DNA of 64,000 nt from Toxorhynchites rutilus septentrionalis (Eukaryota > Arthropoda > Insecta > Diptera > Culicidae): the NCBI RefSeq assembly GCF_029784135.1, contig NC_073746.1:144278556-144342555 (forward strand), written 5' to 3'. Shown piece by piece: positions 33,876 to 44,534 of the stretch. Every line of letters starts with the position of its first letter. Within the stretch, counting starts at the first letter, position 1. The position numbers were made by a program, and so were the translations under genes. The notes beneath the pieces are model-generated. The model saw only the letters and a program-made list of their open reading frames with translations, ran no database searches and had not been told where the DNA came from.

Positions 33876-34160
33876 CATGTGCTCCAGTGGTCGAGTGGTT
33901 AGCGTCACACCTAATATCGGGGTTCGGGTTTGATTCCTGTTCTGGTCGGGGGAATTTTTCGTCAAAGAAATTTCCTCCGACTTGCACTATGGTCACGTGT
34001 ATTCTAGAGTTTGTCACTCAGAATGCATTCGAGGCGTGTTATTTGGCATAGAAATCTCAACTAAGTACGTAATAAAAATGACGCATGTAAATAGTACGTT
34101 GAAACGGCGATGTTCCTTTGGGAACGTTAGTGCCATTTAAGAAAGAGAAGAAGAAGAAGA
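33876..34160 (+). repeat. SINE family A, full-length, with target duplication
   Basis: A 285-bp tRNA-derived SINE flanked by the 9-bp direct repeat AGTTTTATT (33867-33875 and 34161-34169). The head has an A-box-like TGGTCGAGTGGTTAGC and a B-box-like GGGTTTGATTCC at tRNA spacing. The body follows, with GGGGGAATTTTTCGTCAAAG, TCAGAATGCATTCGAGGCG and ATGTTCCTTTGGGAACG. The 3' end is (GAA)n. It may belong to the Feilai-type SINEs of Aedes, but I could not check this. A reversed, head-less copy is at 40530-40742. Confidence 0.85.
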
Positions 34161-34169
34161 AGTTTTATT

Positions 34170-36119
34170 AATCGCGATCTAAAATCAGTTCATTTTTCTA
34201 ATACATACGTTATAAGGTCGAGATCACGCATATGGTTTGAGAGATCGTGTCTTTATTACGCTTGCGCTATAAAAAAATTCACAGCAAAATGTCTTACCAC
34301 ACGTATAATTATCGACGATAAATCTGAAGCCACTTCACGGCTGTAGATAACTGCATTTGATGCATTGAGTATACTCTAAACGCTACACAGTTTCATTCTG
34401 CTAAAAAGGATGTCCACGAGATTGTTTGCACCAAATTTTACGTTTTACATTTCGGGTACTCACATCACAGCATCACTTCCTAATGCGATGCGTCGAAATT
34501 GACAGGCAACTAATTGGACGATAAAGGCGCAGGTGTTCTCGCAGCATGAATAATTGATGAGCATAACAGTGCGTCATGCTCAGCAAATCCATCATAATTT
34601 CAAACAAATGTTTACAATATGATGCGTTCCACTTGCCGCGATTGTACTCGAGCTCCATGAAGGATGTGAGCCGTACAACTTTTCTCTCACAATATGAATC
34701 ACTTCATCGGTCCCGATGCGGAGCCTGTCGTTGAGTTCAAGCTCGTGCGGTAATAATAACCGATTGGTAAGCTGCCGGCCTTGGGTTTGCTTCCCAGTCG
34801 GGAATACATTCCGAACATCCAGTCGGAGAATTGGGGAACATTTTCATGCGAAAATCACGTATTTCATTTGGCGCGAGCACAATCGTGAGTGGGTATTAGC
34901 ATATCTTCATCGAGATAACATTCCCGGGGCTGAAATGAAGCTCTAATGTTCGCTGGTACCAGGAGGCGAAGCGATCGCTTTCGGCAGCTCGTTATTTTAA
35001 TTCATGCCTTGAAAATTGGAATGTAAGATTCTACCCTTCACCGCAATATTCTTCTTCTGTTTTCTTTTGCTAATTTATGGTACCTGAGTGTGGGCTGTAA
35101 TGGTGCAAATTTTCGGAATCTATTGAACTCAATTGTGGATTCAAGGGTGCTCAGTGGAAATAAATCTAGCGCACACACATATTTTATGCAATTGCACGGC
35201 ATTGATTATTGTTATGAAATGGAAATCAAAAAATATTTTCAATTTAATTAGAACAATCACCCTATGAGTGTTTTATGCATGGAGACTTCTATTCTCCCAA
35301 AGGAAAATCTCCTATTCAGCTTTTTGTATAATGTGCTTGATTCCAATCACAAGACGGTTCCCCACCTGTTCAGCTTAGGCTCGGCCGAGGACCATACAGA
35401 ACCAGACAAGGTACTATTCCGTTCTCCTTGGTGGGAATTCCAATTAAAGGATAATGAATTAAGTCTACAGACTGATAGGAAACGTTTGATAGCGCCCAGC
35501 GAAGCTATTCCCCACCAATGATATATCTTTATGGGTTGTTTGCTTGCTGCGGGAAAATAAACATTATAATGCAGGTACGTATTACCGTGGCAGGATGGTA
35601 GAACCGTGAGCCTTGTGATAATGCTGTGGGCATGTTTTGAACCGTTTGAGAGTGTCTCCATAAACAGTGTCGCCTAGCGTAATAGCAACTGCGTTGTGCT
35701 CGAAATTGATTGCTCATTGTTTGAGAGGGCGGTAATCTATAGCGTGGCATAAATTCAGACCGAATCGGTTTAACGAACGATTCACCTCTTATTTTGAGAC
35801 TGTTTACTGGCGGAAAATGAGTGCAAATAATGCGTATGGAAAAGGCAATCAGCTTACAATTTTTTGCAAACATCCTAACAATGAATACGCAGAAAGATAT
35901 AGAACTAAGCCCCTATAAATTACGATCTAAGGCTCCTGTCGGCTGCATAAGTAATTTTAAATCTCATTGATAGAACACATAAAATTTAATGTCTATGTAA
36001 TGTACACTAGTTCAAAGATTGTTTTAAATATAATTATTACAGGTATTCTTTTGTAACATTGACAGAAAGAGAAATAGCACGAACATTACAAATACCAGTT
36101 ATCTACAATTCTTAGAAGC
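34170..36119. other. No recognised feature
   Basis: No convincing gene. A tRNA B-box-like GGGTTTGCTTCCC lies at about 34783 without a usable partner. Open frames at 34716-34946 and 35264-35873 show no known motif. Confidence 0.4.
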
Positions 36120-37680
36120 TTTGGTATTAATTTTTGGTATTAATAAACTTCATCAGCTGGCCTTTTACTACAAGTTCTAACATTTTTTCTATGATGGTCA
36201 ACATGTTAATAGGGCGGTACTCTTCGGCTTTATTCGTCCCATCAACTTTGAGGATAGGAATCACAAGTGATTCCTTCCAAACTTCCGGCACGTGCCCAGG
36301 TTGCAATGATTTATTTATCAGGCTCAGCAATTCGTGTCCAATAACATGAAAGCAATCTTGTATTACTTTTGCGTTGACATTGTCGACACTATTTCAACTC
36401 TGCAAAAGTGATGGGTAGAAAACATTCAAGTCTACAATTGGTATTCATCGGCTGTACTATTTCGTGGGGCTCACTGACCAATTCAATACTCTGATTAATC
36501 AATTGAACACTGTTCACAAAATAACTGTTGAATTTATCTGCTATTACTTGTTCTGAATGTTCTTCTGAGCCATCGAAAGTTATGGAACGCGGTAACTATT
36601 TTTAGTGTTAAGTAAGCTTTCAATATTTTCCATAACTCCTTGCTGTTATTTTGATACTGATCGATTTTCCTCTGAATATATTCACATCTAGTCTTTTTCA
36701 AGGCTTGTGAATACCTATTCCGCGCGGAGGTGTAAATCTTCCAATAGTTCTCTGAATTAGTTTTACGGAACTTTACGTATTGTTTATCTCTTTCACGCTT
36801 GAGACGCACGAGCAACAAACAGTATCAGCTGTTCGAATCATTCAAACCGATTTGTTTGTCAATAACTAAGGTATTGGTACACACTTTCAATACGTTAGTG
36901 AGAACAGCTGCTTTCAAATTCAAATCGTCAGTTATTGCAGTAAAATCCAGGTTTCTCGCGACTAGATGAGACAGTGCTTCTTTTGAATGTTTCTTCCAGC
37001 ACTTGATTTTAACTTTATTTTCTTCACGTTCACTCTGTTCATTCTTAATAAAAACAAAAATTGTCTCATGGTCCGTTAATTTTAATTTGGCCTCTACCAA
37101 AGAATGAACTGTGCTAAAATTGGAGAAAACGTGATCTATCAAAGTTCTACTGTTTTTTGAAATTCCCATGACTTCTGACACGGTTTGTTTTAAGTTGTAA
37201 AAATCAGATAGTTGCTTCAATTGCTTCGAATTCTGTACGTTGAGCCTATCGATATTGAAATCACCAGCAATGACATTTTATTACTAGGATCAAGAAAACT
37301 CTCCCACCAGTTTTCCAAAATTTCCAAAAATCGCTGGTCACTAGGGGGGTCACTGGGGGAGTGATATAAAAATCTAATATTTCCCATCTGCATACCCCTT
37401 TCAACTGAAATTGCCAAGAACCAATTATTTTCCACTGATTCGTTTAACCGAATGTTGAATTTAATTGACTCTTTTGCGTAAATATCAACTCCTCCGGAAT
37501 GTCTGGAGTGTGACAGGCAAAAATCAACTTTGTAACCCGGGATGTTATGTTGATAAAATGAATTCTCATCGACAATATTAGTTTCAGAAACAAATACTAG
37601 TCGTGGACGGAAATTTTCTACAAGATGTCGCATTGCAACGTAGTTTGTAGAAAGCCCAGCTATATTGAAGTACATTATTT
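36120..37680 (-). pseudogene. CR1-like ORF2 fragment: endonuclease and early RT
   Basis: The minus strand gives an APE-type endonuclease with YFNIAGL, VSETNI, SHSRHSGGV and, after a frameshift near 37275, a GDFNID motif that runs into LKQLSDFYNLKQTV. It then has LIDHVFSNF and LTDHETIF, the usual endonuclease C-terminal motifs. Next comes a Lys/Arg-rich linker (YVKFRKTNSENYWKIYTSARN) and the RT start (VPEVWKESLVIPILK, EEYRPINMLTIIEKMLE) up to about 36127. The catalytic RT motifs A and C are not present. Several stops and frame changes show long decay. Confidence 0.8.
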
Positions 37681-37776
37681 CTAACTTCCTATCAAATTGT
37701 CTCTCCTTGGGTTGCTATTTACTGGAAAAAATGTTGCTTTTTCTCTTTTCTAACATACACTGGACACTGTGTACTA

Positions 37777-39074
37777 AAGGGTGTGTCACATCAAATTGCA
37801 TCACGGAAAAAACGCTGTAGAAATTCGCCCAGTAGACCGATCCTTTTGAAAATTTTAGACAGTAAAATAAAAACTATTAAACAACTTTTGGCATTTTCTT
37901 TTTATTCATACTTCGAGCCCAAGCCCGTATGCTCGCACCTTCCTCTTTACCCCGTCCATAAGGTTCTGTACAACGTCAGGTTGTAGTTTTTTTTTAACAG
38001 AAATCCATTTTCTCTTGAAGTCCGCCTCCGACTTGACAACTTTTGGGTTCTTCCGGAGGGCCTGCTTCATAATCGTCCAATATTTCTCTATTGGGCGAAG
38101 CTCCGGCGCGTTGGGCGGGTTCATTTCCTTTGGCACGAAGGTGACCTCGTTGGCTTCGTACCACTCCAACACGTCCTTTGAATAGTGGCACGAAGCGAGA
38201 TCCGGCCAGAAGATGGTCGGGCCCTCGTGCTGCTTCAATAGTGATAGTAAGCGCTTCTGTAGGCACTCCTTAAGGTAAACCTGCCCGTTTACCGTGCCGG
38301 TCATCACGAAGGGGGCGCTCCGCTTTCCGCAAGAGCAGATCGCTTGCCACACCATGTACTTTTTGGCAAACTTGGATAGTTTCTGCTTGCGAATCTCCTC
38401 CGGAACGCTGAATTTGTCCTCTGCGGAGAAGAACAACAGACCCGGCAGCTGACGAAAGTCCGCTTTGACGTAGGTTTCGTCGTCCATTACCAGGCAATGC
38501 GGCTTCGTCAGCATTTCGGTGTACAGCTTCCGGGCTCACGTCTTCCCCACCATGTTTTGCCTTTCGTCTCGGTTAGGAGCCTTCTGAACCTTGTATGTAC
38601 GCAGGCCCTCCCGCTGCTTGGTCCGCTGGACGAATGAACTTGACAAATTCAGCTTATTGGCGACATCCCGGACCGAACTTCTCGGATCACGTCTAAACTG
38701 CTTAACTACGCGCTTGTGATCTTTTTCACTGACGGAGCATCCATTTTTGCCGTTCTTCACCTTCCGGTCGATGGTTAGGTTCTCGAAGTATCGTTTTAGT
38801 ACTCTGCTGACCGTGGATTGGACGATTCCCAGCATCTTACCGATGTCCCGATGTGACAACTCCGGATTCTCGAAATGAGTGTACAGGATAAATTCACGAC
38901 GCTCTTTTTCGTTCGACGACATTTTTCCAAATTTACGAAAAATTGACAGTGAAGCATGGCCAACGTGATCTATACACTCTTATCTGATTATAAGCGAAAG
39001 CTGAAGATATAATTCCTAAAAATTAAATTTCTACAGCGTTTTTTCCGTGATGCAATTTGATGTGACACACCCTT
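37777..39074 (-). mobile_element. DD37E Tc1/mariner-type (ITmD37E-like) transposon
   Basis: A 1,298-bp element with near-perfect ~50-bp inverted repeats. Both ends start AAGGGTGTGTCACATCAAAT and run inward through ACGGAAAAAACGCTGTAGAA. TA lies at both flanks (37775-37776 and 39075-39076). It carries one transposase gene with a single in-frame stop. Elements with this DD37E spacing are known from mosquitoes. It landed between the two ORFs of the CR1-like element. Confidence 0.95.
37906..38922 (-). pseudogene. DD37E transposase with one in-frame stop
   Basis: The frame runs from ATG at 38922 (MSSNEKERREF) to a stop at 37906-37908, about 338 codons. One internal TGA at 38536-38538 is the only lesion, and the codons on both sides are in the same frame. 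The N-terminal 128 residues contain two helix-turn-helix segments (LSHRDIGKMLGIVQSTVSRVL and SVRDVANKLNLSSSFVQR) that bind the ends. The catalytic part has MDDETYVK (first Asp), FWPDLASCHYS (second Asp) and RPIEKYW (Glu). Exactly 37 residues lie between the second Asp and the Glu, so DD37E is read directly. A CGA-to-TGA change could explain the stop. The copy looks recently inactivated. Confidence 0.92.
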
Positions 39075-39089
39075 TATATGCTGGATGAT

Positions 39090-39930
39090 TTATGTCCAAT
39101 TTTAATTTTTGTTCTTTATTGATTTTTAAACAATTTACGCACTTAAAATCGGTAGAAGAGCATCCAAATGTTTTATGTTGTTCATTACATCTTGAGCATT
39201 TCTCCTCATTTTAACCTACTGTGCTCTTGTGCCACATTTGAAGCAACGCATAATATTAAAGGCCACAACAACTGAACACTTATCCCATCCGATGTTTACT
39301 TTTCCAGCACCCATCAGACATCCATAAGTGTCATGATCTACCTCAATAATCGTATTGTATTTGTTATACTTCAACTGTGGATTTTATATTCCGCATATAT
39401 AACTTTAACATCTTGAATCGCGATGTCATCATTTTGAGTTTATAACAGTTCAAAGAAAACATCTGAGGAATATCGATCACTCATTCCCAATATTTTCAAT
39501 CTTGGTTTCGCTGGTTTTTGAATGACAGCGTTACACTCATCTCCCATATTACTTTCGATGCCATTTTTCACATTTTCAACGTCATCCCCTTCCGCACACT
39601 CAACTATGATCGAGCAATCTTTCCCGTTTCTATAATTATTAATTTTGTGGGTTTTTGAATCTAATTTTTCCTTTGAAATATGATCTCCGGCTCAGAACGA
39701 GCCGTTCTGGTACTCATAGTCCGCTTCCTGTTCATTCCAACTAACTTTTTGTCATCATTATTGTATTCGATAAACGAACTTTTCAAATCCTTCAAATGTT
39801 GGGAAATATCGATTTCAATACTTCCCATCTTCTGTGCTAAGAGTTCATCAAAAGACCTGATTAGTTTCTCCATTTCTTTTCCCAATAGCCAAGACAATAA
39901 CGCACATGAATAACAAAATGACACTTAAAC
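39090..39930 (-). pseudogene. CR1-like ORF1 remnant
   Basis: The minus strand carries an N-terminal helical segment (MEKLIRSFDELLAQKMGSI). Broken frames follow with LKILGMSD, TIIEVDHDTYGCLM and KVNIGWDKCSVVVAFNIMRCFKC. Cys/His-rich segments then appear (RCFKCGTRAQ, and CSRCNEQHKTFGC in another frame). This order (coiled coil, small alpha/beta domain, zinc knuckles) is typical of ORF1 proteins of CR1-like insect elements. Several stops and frameshifts. It lies upstream of the endonuclease gene and is separated from it by the inserted DNA transposon. Confidence 0.65.
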
Positions 39931-39977
39931 AATAATCCGCTACAGTCGCCACCAAAGCGGTAGCAGATTGTAGCTTT

Positions 39978-40471
39978 TTTTTATCCCATTTATTTATTTA
40001 TCATGCTCATTAGCATTTTATCTGTAACAGAGCCGGGTTTTTATCGTGTACATGTACATATGTTTATGTTTCTATAAATTGTAAATTACACAGTAGAAGT
40101 AGTAGCCATTTAGGCGTTAGGTTTTCTGTTCCATTACATTATGGTAAATTACACTCTAGTAGCCATTTCGGCGTAAGGGTATTCTATCTGTTCTTCCATT
40201 GTTCAGCAGACCGGACAGCGGAGACAGTTGATATTGATCATTGTTGGGTTATTTATAGAACAGCAGCCCGATGTTTCTCGCAGAGCAGAGCAGTTGAATT
40301 GATGAATCGATCTTTGTTCCACCGTGGATCGATCTCCATAGCTGATGATGGTTGCGTGGACGTAGTTATTCTATAACAACACAAAGATGGTCAATTGAGG
40401 GCCCTGAGTTTGAACTCACGATCGATCGCTTAGTAAGTGAACGCGTAACCAAGTGGCTACGAAGAACCCCC
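39978..40471 (-). repeat. SINE family B, full-length reversed copy
   Basis: A 494-bp reversed copy of the SINE at 15387-15876, flanked by the 12-bp direct repeat GATTGTAGCTTT (39966-39977 and 40472-40483). The T-rich tail lies at low coordinates. The tRNA-like head (B-box complement GAGTTTGAACTC, A-box region GTAACCAAGTGGCTACG complement) is at the high end. The intact duplication shows a complete, fairly young insertion next to the CR1-like ORF1. Confidence 0.88.
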
Positions 40472-40529
40472 GATTGTAGCTTTGTTATTAATTGAATTGA
40501 TGAAAACCAGAATATAATAAAGCATGCAG

Positions 40530-40742
40530 AGCTTCTTCTTCTTCTTCTTCTTCAATGGCACTAACGTTCCTAGAGGAACTTCGCCGTCTCAACGTAGTAT
40601 TACTTGCGTCATTTTTATTAGTACTTAGTTGAGATTTCTACGCCAAATAACACGCTTTGAATGCATTCTGAGTGGCAAGCTCTAGAATACGCGTGATCAC
40701 AGTGCAAGTCGGAGGAAATTTCTTTGATGAAAAATTCCCCCG
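40530..40742 (-). repeat. SINE family A, 5'-truncated reversed copy
   Basis: This begins with (CTT)n, the complement of the (GAA)n tail, and matches the body of the SINE at 33876-34160 in reverse (GAACTTCGCCGTCTCAACGT, GCATTCTGAGTGGCAAGC, GGAGGAAATTTCTTTGATGA). It stops at the GGGGG segment after the head, so the polymerase III promoter part is missing. Confidence 0.82.
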
Positions 40743-40744
40743 AC

Positions 40745-41240
40745 AATTGAATTAACCGTCGAACACAATTTTGTACACGTTTGCACACAATTTTACACAC
40801 AAAATATTGTATTTAACGGAGCACAATTTGCATACAAGCTACCATGTTCACAATAAGAACAGATGTGCTCATTAAAATGTGGCGAAATATTTAAGTTTTT
40901 CACTTTCGCACCCACGAAACGAGCACAAAATAAACCGTATTACCCATGAATCGTAAAAAAAATCCCAGCAAATGAAATCCAACCGAGATGAATGCATGAT
41001 AACATCACGGACCATGCCGAACCGTATGCTCTTGACCTCCGTTACAACCGCTCCAAAGCAGGTGAACGATTAATCGAGCATTTAGGCTAGTTGCTGCGGG
41101 TATCTCTAGCCTTGAACTAACTGCTCAGCGATTTCTGATTTTTCACATTTTCCCTTTTCGCGCGCATACAACACACGTAACGTTTCGATATCATCAAAAA
41201 TAGCACCGAAAATCTGTGAAGTTGGGCTGAAGAAATTATT
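40745..41240. other. Upstream region of the host gene
   Basis: No coding feature. This is the likely upstream regulatory region of the gene starting at 41344. I recognise no specific factor sites. Confidence 0.4.
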
Positions 41241-41244
41241 ACAC

Positions 41245-41280
41245 TATAAATGCGTCTTAATTGCGCAGGTAGGTCATCAT
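41245..41280 (+). promoter_or_regulatory. TATA box and initiator-like site
   Basis: TATAAA at 41245-41250 is followed about 30 bases later by TCATCATTCA (41274-41283), close to an arthropod initiator. The ATG of the gene lies ~65 bases further on. The spacing fits a core promoter, but it has not been tested. Confidence 0.55.
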
Positions 41281-41343
41281 TCACTTGCGATCGTTCACCG
41301 GGTTTGGTTGCCAGCAGCCAAGATAAGTAAGCTCGGGACCAAC

Positions 41344-42446
41344 ATGAAGGTTTGTTTTTTCTCAAAATCAGAAGCGTTACTATTCACGATTTGATCTTTT
41401 TGTTTTTTTTTGTGCAGATATTCATTGTGCTATCTGTGGGATTGGCCGTGGCAATTGGAGCGGCCATCGAAAAACCCCAAAGGGAAGTGGATGTCGGTGC
41501 TGACCAGGACTCTAAAGTTGTACAAAAACGTGGACTTAGCGACTATGCCTCCGGCTATGAGTATCATCCGGAATTTTTGAGTGGTTTCAAACCATCGTTC
41601 GCATATGATGCTTCTTGGAATGTAGATAATTCGGATTACCTCGAACATACATTGCATGACTGGAAATCTGACAAACACACTGTCGAAAAACATACAATCA
41701 TCGAAAAGCGAGTTCCCGTTCACATCGATCGTCCTGTCCCATACCGTGTTGAGGTTGAACGAAAAGTGCCAGTCTACATCGAGAAAAAGGTGCCAGTGCA
41801 TGTAGACCGACCGGTGCCATATCCAGTCAAAGTTCCATATCCTGTTGAAGTCGAGCGAAAGGTTCCCGTGTACGTAGAGAAGAAGGTTCACATTGATCGT
41901 CCAGTCCCATACCGTGTCGAAGTGGAGAAGAAAGTTCCGGTCGTTGTTGAGAAGAAAGTTCACGTTCATGTCGATCGGTATGTTCCGGTCCCAGTGGAAG
42001 TCAAGGTTCCAGTAGTCCACAAGGTGGAAGTTGAAGTTCCGAAGCCATACACTGTCCAGATCCCGAAACCATTTCCGGTGTACATCGAGAAGGAAGTCAT
42101 CAAACACGTTGATCGTCCAGTGCCAGTTGAAGTTGTGAAGAAGGTTCCTGTGCCTGTGGTGCACAAGGTTGAGGTTCCGAAACCATACGTTGTTTATGTC
42201 GAAAATGGAAAACACCATGACCATCATGAGCAATATAAGTCTACTGAATCGGCTCATAACGATAACGACGAGATCCAGCACCAGCATAACGCTCAACATT
42301 TAGTGCAACTCCAAAAAGAAAACGAATATGAGCAACACCAGGGTGTGGAGCACGCAGATGACCATTGTGATGATCATCACCATGAAGAACAACATCACCA
42401 CATCCCGTCTCACCACAAGCGGGAGTCTGAACCTACTGAAGTGTAA
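41344..42446 (+). CDS. Secreted Pro/Val-repeat, His-rich structural-type protein (two exons)
   Basis: The only convincing host gene. Exon 1 is ATG AAG (41344-41349). A 68-bp intron with GT...AG ends (41350-41417) follows, with a T-rich tract before TTTGTGCAG. Exon 2 runs 41418-42446. The joined protein has about 344 residues. It starts MKIFIVLSVGLAVAIGAA, a classic signal peptide, so this start is better than any within the intron. Residues ~90-280 are a low-complexity array of V-P-V and basic/acidic words (VPVHIDRPVPYRVEVE, KVPVYVEKK, and variants). The C-terminal ~60 residues are rich in His, Asp and Gln (DDHCDDHHHEEQHHH), with possible metal binding. Such Pro-Val repeats occur in insect extracellular and cuticle-associated proteins. 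The exact family is not recognised. A TATA box lies ~95 bases upstream and AATAAA ~125 bases downstream. Confidence 0.85.
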
Positions 42447-42568
42447 CAGCTTAAACCGAATTAGTTATTTTGTTGATTAGTAAAGTAAAGAAATTATTTG
42501 TTATTGTGTTCTCTAGTCTTGCTGTGCACTGGATCGATGAAGTGTTGACGCATAATGATCCTGTTGAA

Positions 42569-42574
42569 AATAAA
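42569..42574 (+). terminator. Polyadenylation signal AATAAA
   Basis: AATAAA about 125 bases after the stop codon of the secreted Pro/Val-repeat gene, followed by a TTGTTATT-rich stretch. A plausible 3' end for that transcript. Confidence 0.65.
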
Positions 42575-42599
42575 AGTTGTTATTCTACATAGTTTTTGG

Positions 42600-43988
42600 A
42601 TGGTTCTCGTTATTAAAAAATAATGTGGAATTAAAATGATAGTGTATTTATTTCAATAATAATTTATAGCATTTCACGAAACGAAATAGTTCAAACGCTC
42701 ATTTTATGAATTGATTTGTGCCCACAATTTTCCTATGTGTGTATGTCATTCTTACGTGTATGACGACAGACACTACCATCCAAGACGCGACCGCCTTATT
42801 GACGCAGGACTACGAAATTATTTAATTCAATCCGCTTGTCTAGCACTTCGGATATTATTTTAGAATGCATATAAATTTTATAAATAACACATTAGTAGAA
42901 AGCTTTGGTGACACTGGAAAGGGTCAATGGTTTGCATGGTTTTGTAGACGCATTTCAATATCATGTGCAATCATGTACTTCAAGCGTCTGAACTTGTTAG
43001 TTAAAACTCCTTTGGAAAAATAGTTCTTAAGAGAACTTATGAATTAACAACTGCTTGGTAAACGGTGGAATAAACAAGTTTTGACAGATGCGAAGCAGAT
43101 GATGATGATGGTTTGAATTACAGATTGCGGTCGGATGTTTGCTCTGAGCCACTGAACCTTTTTTCCCGTTCCGATCGTATTTGTACTCTCGACCACAACA
43201 CAAGGGACCATACTAATCTTATACAATACTTTATTCAACCATTTATAAGTTTACACTTCTTCTTAACAAATACTCATGTCTAGTGAACCTGTTCACAAAT
43301 CAATACGAAGCTTCTTTGAATAATAGACAACGGTAATCAGTATAAACAAAAGCTACGATGCATGGTATTGTTCTTTATGAAGGATTGGGTGTGCAATTTA
43401 ATTGGTTCCGTTTCTACAAGATGACTCAATGTGAGCTTGAGTTTGGGTAGACTGTACAACTCGTAGTTGCTCTCCGTGATTGACCTGAACCAACCAAATT
43501 GCACAAAGAACACACAGAATGACGCTCGGGACTAGCAAATCATTCTCGTTGTGCAATTTTCGGTGATTCAAGCTTTGAATGGTCAATAACGACGCCGGCC
43601 ACGTCCTTACAGTCACCAGGGGAAGGGAAGGAATGTTAGTATGATATTCACCGCCCGAAGGCCAGAAGGGTCGCCTCTATAGCGTGGTTCCCTAGCGTAA
43701 AGACAGGGCCAGCAAAGCGTACGATTTATGGAAAATTTGTTCCATTGAATTTTCTCTTGTATTTTTTTTTTTTCATATTTTTTTTCATCCGAAATTAGTT
43801 GATTTGTTTTTGTGATTGTGAGATTGACTACTCACTCCTGAGCTAACTTATCGTAAACGGTAAAGCTTAATTGTCAGAGCTTTTGAACGAAATTTGGATC
43901 GAATTTGTTCGATTTTATGGATATTCGTACAATACTCAGACTGTGAAGAGTGATTTAGATGAGTAAATTTGCATCGCGTGTGATAAAG
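42600..43988. other. No recognised gene
   Basis: A variant of the recurring palindromic motif (GACGCAGGACTACG) is at 42801-42814. A minus-strand frame at 43398-43616 includes a hydrophobic stretch (VPSVILCVLCAIWLVQV) that could be a membrane segment, but it has no supporting gene structure. The last few hundred bases may be the leader of the copia-type element that follows. Confidence 0.4.
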
Positions 43989-43989
43989 T

Positions 43990-44330
43990 AAATTGGCCGA
44001 TGCTGAAATTTCAGTGGAGAAGTTGAACGACCAGAACTATTCGATATGGATGATCAGCATGGAACTTCTCCTTATGATTGTCGAAGCTTGTGTGGGATCC
44101 AAAGCCGGAAATGGCTCGCGCAATGATTGGATTGGCGGTAGGGGACAATCAGCAGGTGTATTTTACCCAGAAGCAGACAGCGAAGGAAATGTGGGATTTG
44201 TTGAAGCAGATTCACCAGGTGACGCCTCTGTCATCGACGCTTCACATCTTATGGCGGCTGAAAATCGTTTGCAGAAGATTGGAGTGGGTCTGAAGGATCA
44301 GTATTTATAGCACTGATTTTGTCGAGTCTC
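43990..44330 (+). pseudogene. Ty1/copia-type gag N-terminal remnant
   Basis: Starting at about 43993, the protein reads ISVEKLNDQNYSIWMISMELLL, the conserved opening of copia-type gag proteins (KLNG.NY..W...M). After a frameshift near 44090 it continues AMIGLAVGDNQQVYFTQKQTA then KEMWDLLKQIHQ, the next conserved block of the same domain. The rest of gag and pol is absent. LTRs were not found. Confidence 0.75.
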
Positions 44331-44534
44331 CCTTCATCGTATGGCGGTTTGATCGATGTGATCGTAAACAGCAAGTCTAAGCTGTCGGTGGAATTTCGGT
44401 ATGGGAAGAAGCCGACCCATTTTTAGCATCTTTATATTCGATGAAGTGCTGCTCTGAAAGAACATGTCCCATTGAAACAAAAAAGTAATAACACTACAGG
44501 GTCGTGTCTGGAGAAAACGTTGACCGCTTTAGTT

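Larger units (their letters stand above)
36120..39930 (-). mobile_element. CR1-like non-LTR retrotransposon, split by a DNA transposon
   Basis: Read on the minus strand, ORF1 (about 39930-39090, coiled-coil and zinc knuckles) is followed by ORF2 (about 37680-36120, APE endonuclease and start of the RT). A 1,298-bp DD37E transposon sits between them at 37777-39074. ORF2 stops in the early RT at about 36120, so the 3' part of the element is missing. That is unlike ordinary 5' truncation during retrotransposition and points to a later deletion or another insertion. All reading frames carry stops and frameshifts. The CR1/Daphne-like assignment is a motif-level judgement. Confidence 0.75.

Noticed and set aside
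41430..42299. 289-codon minus-strand frame opposite the host gene
   Set aside because: An artefact of the Pro/Val repeats on the plus strand, whose complement is rich in non-stop codons. The plus strand has the signal peptide, intron, TATA box and poly(A) signal.
43398..43616. Small membrane protein gene on the minus strand
   Set aside because: One hydrophobic stretch only, with no promoter, splice or poly(A) evidence.
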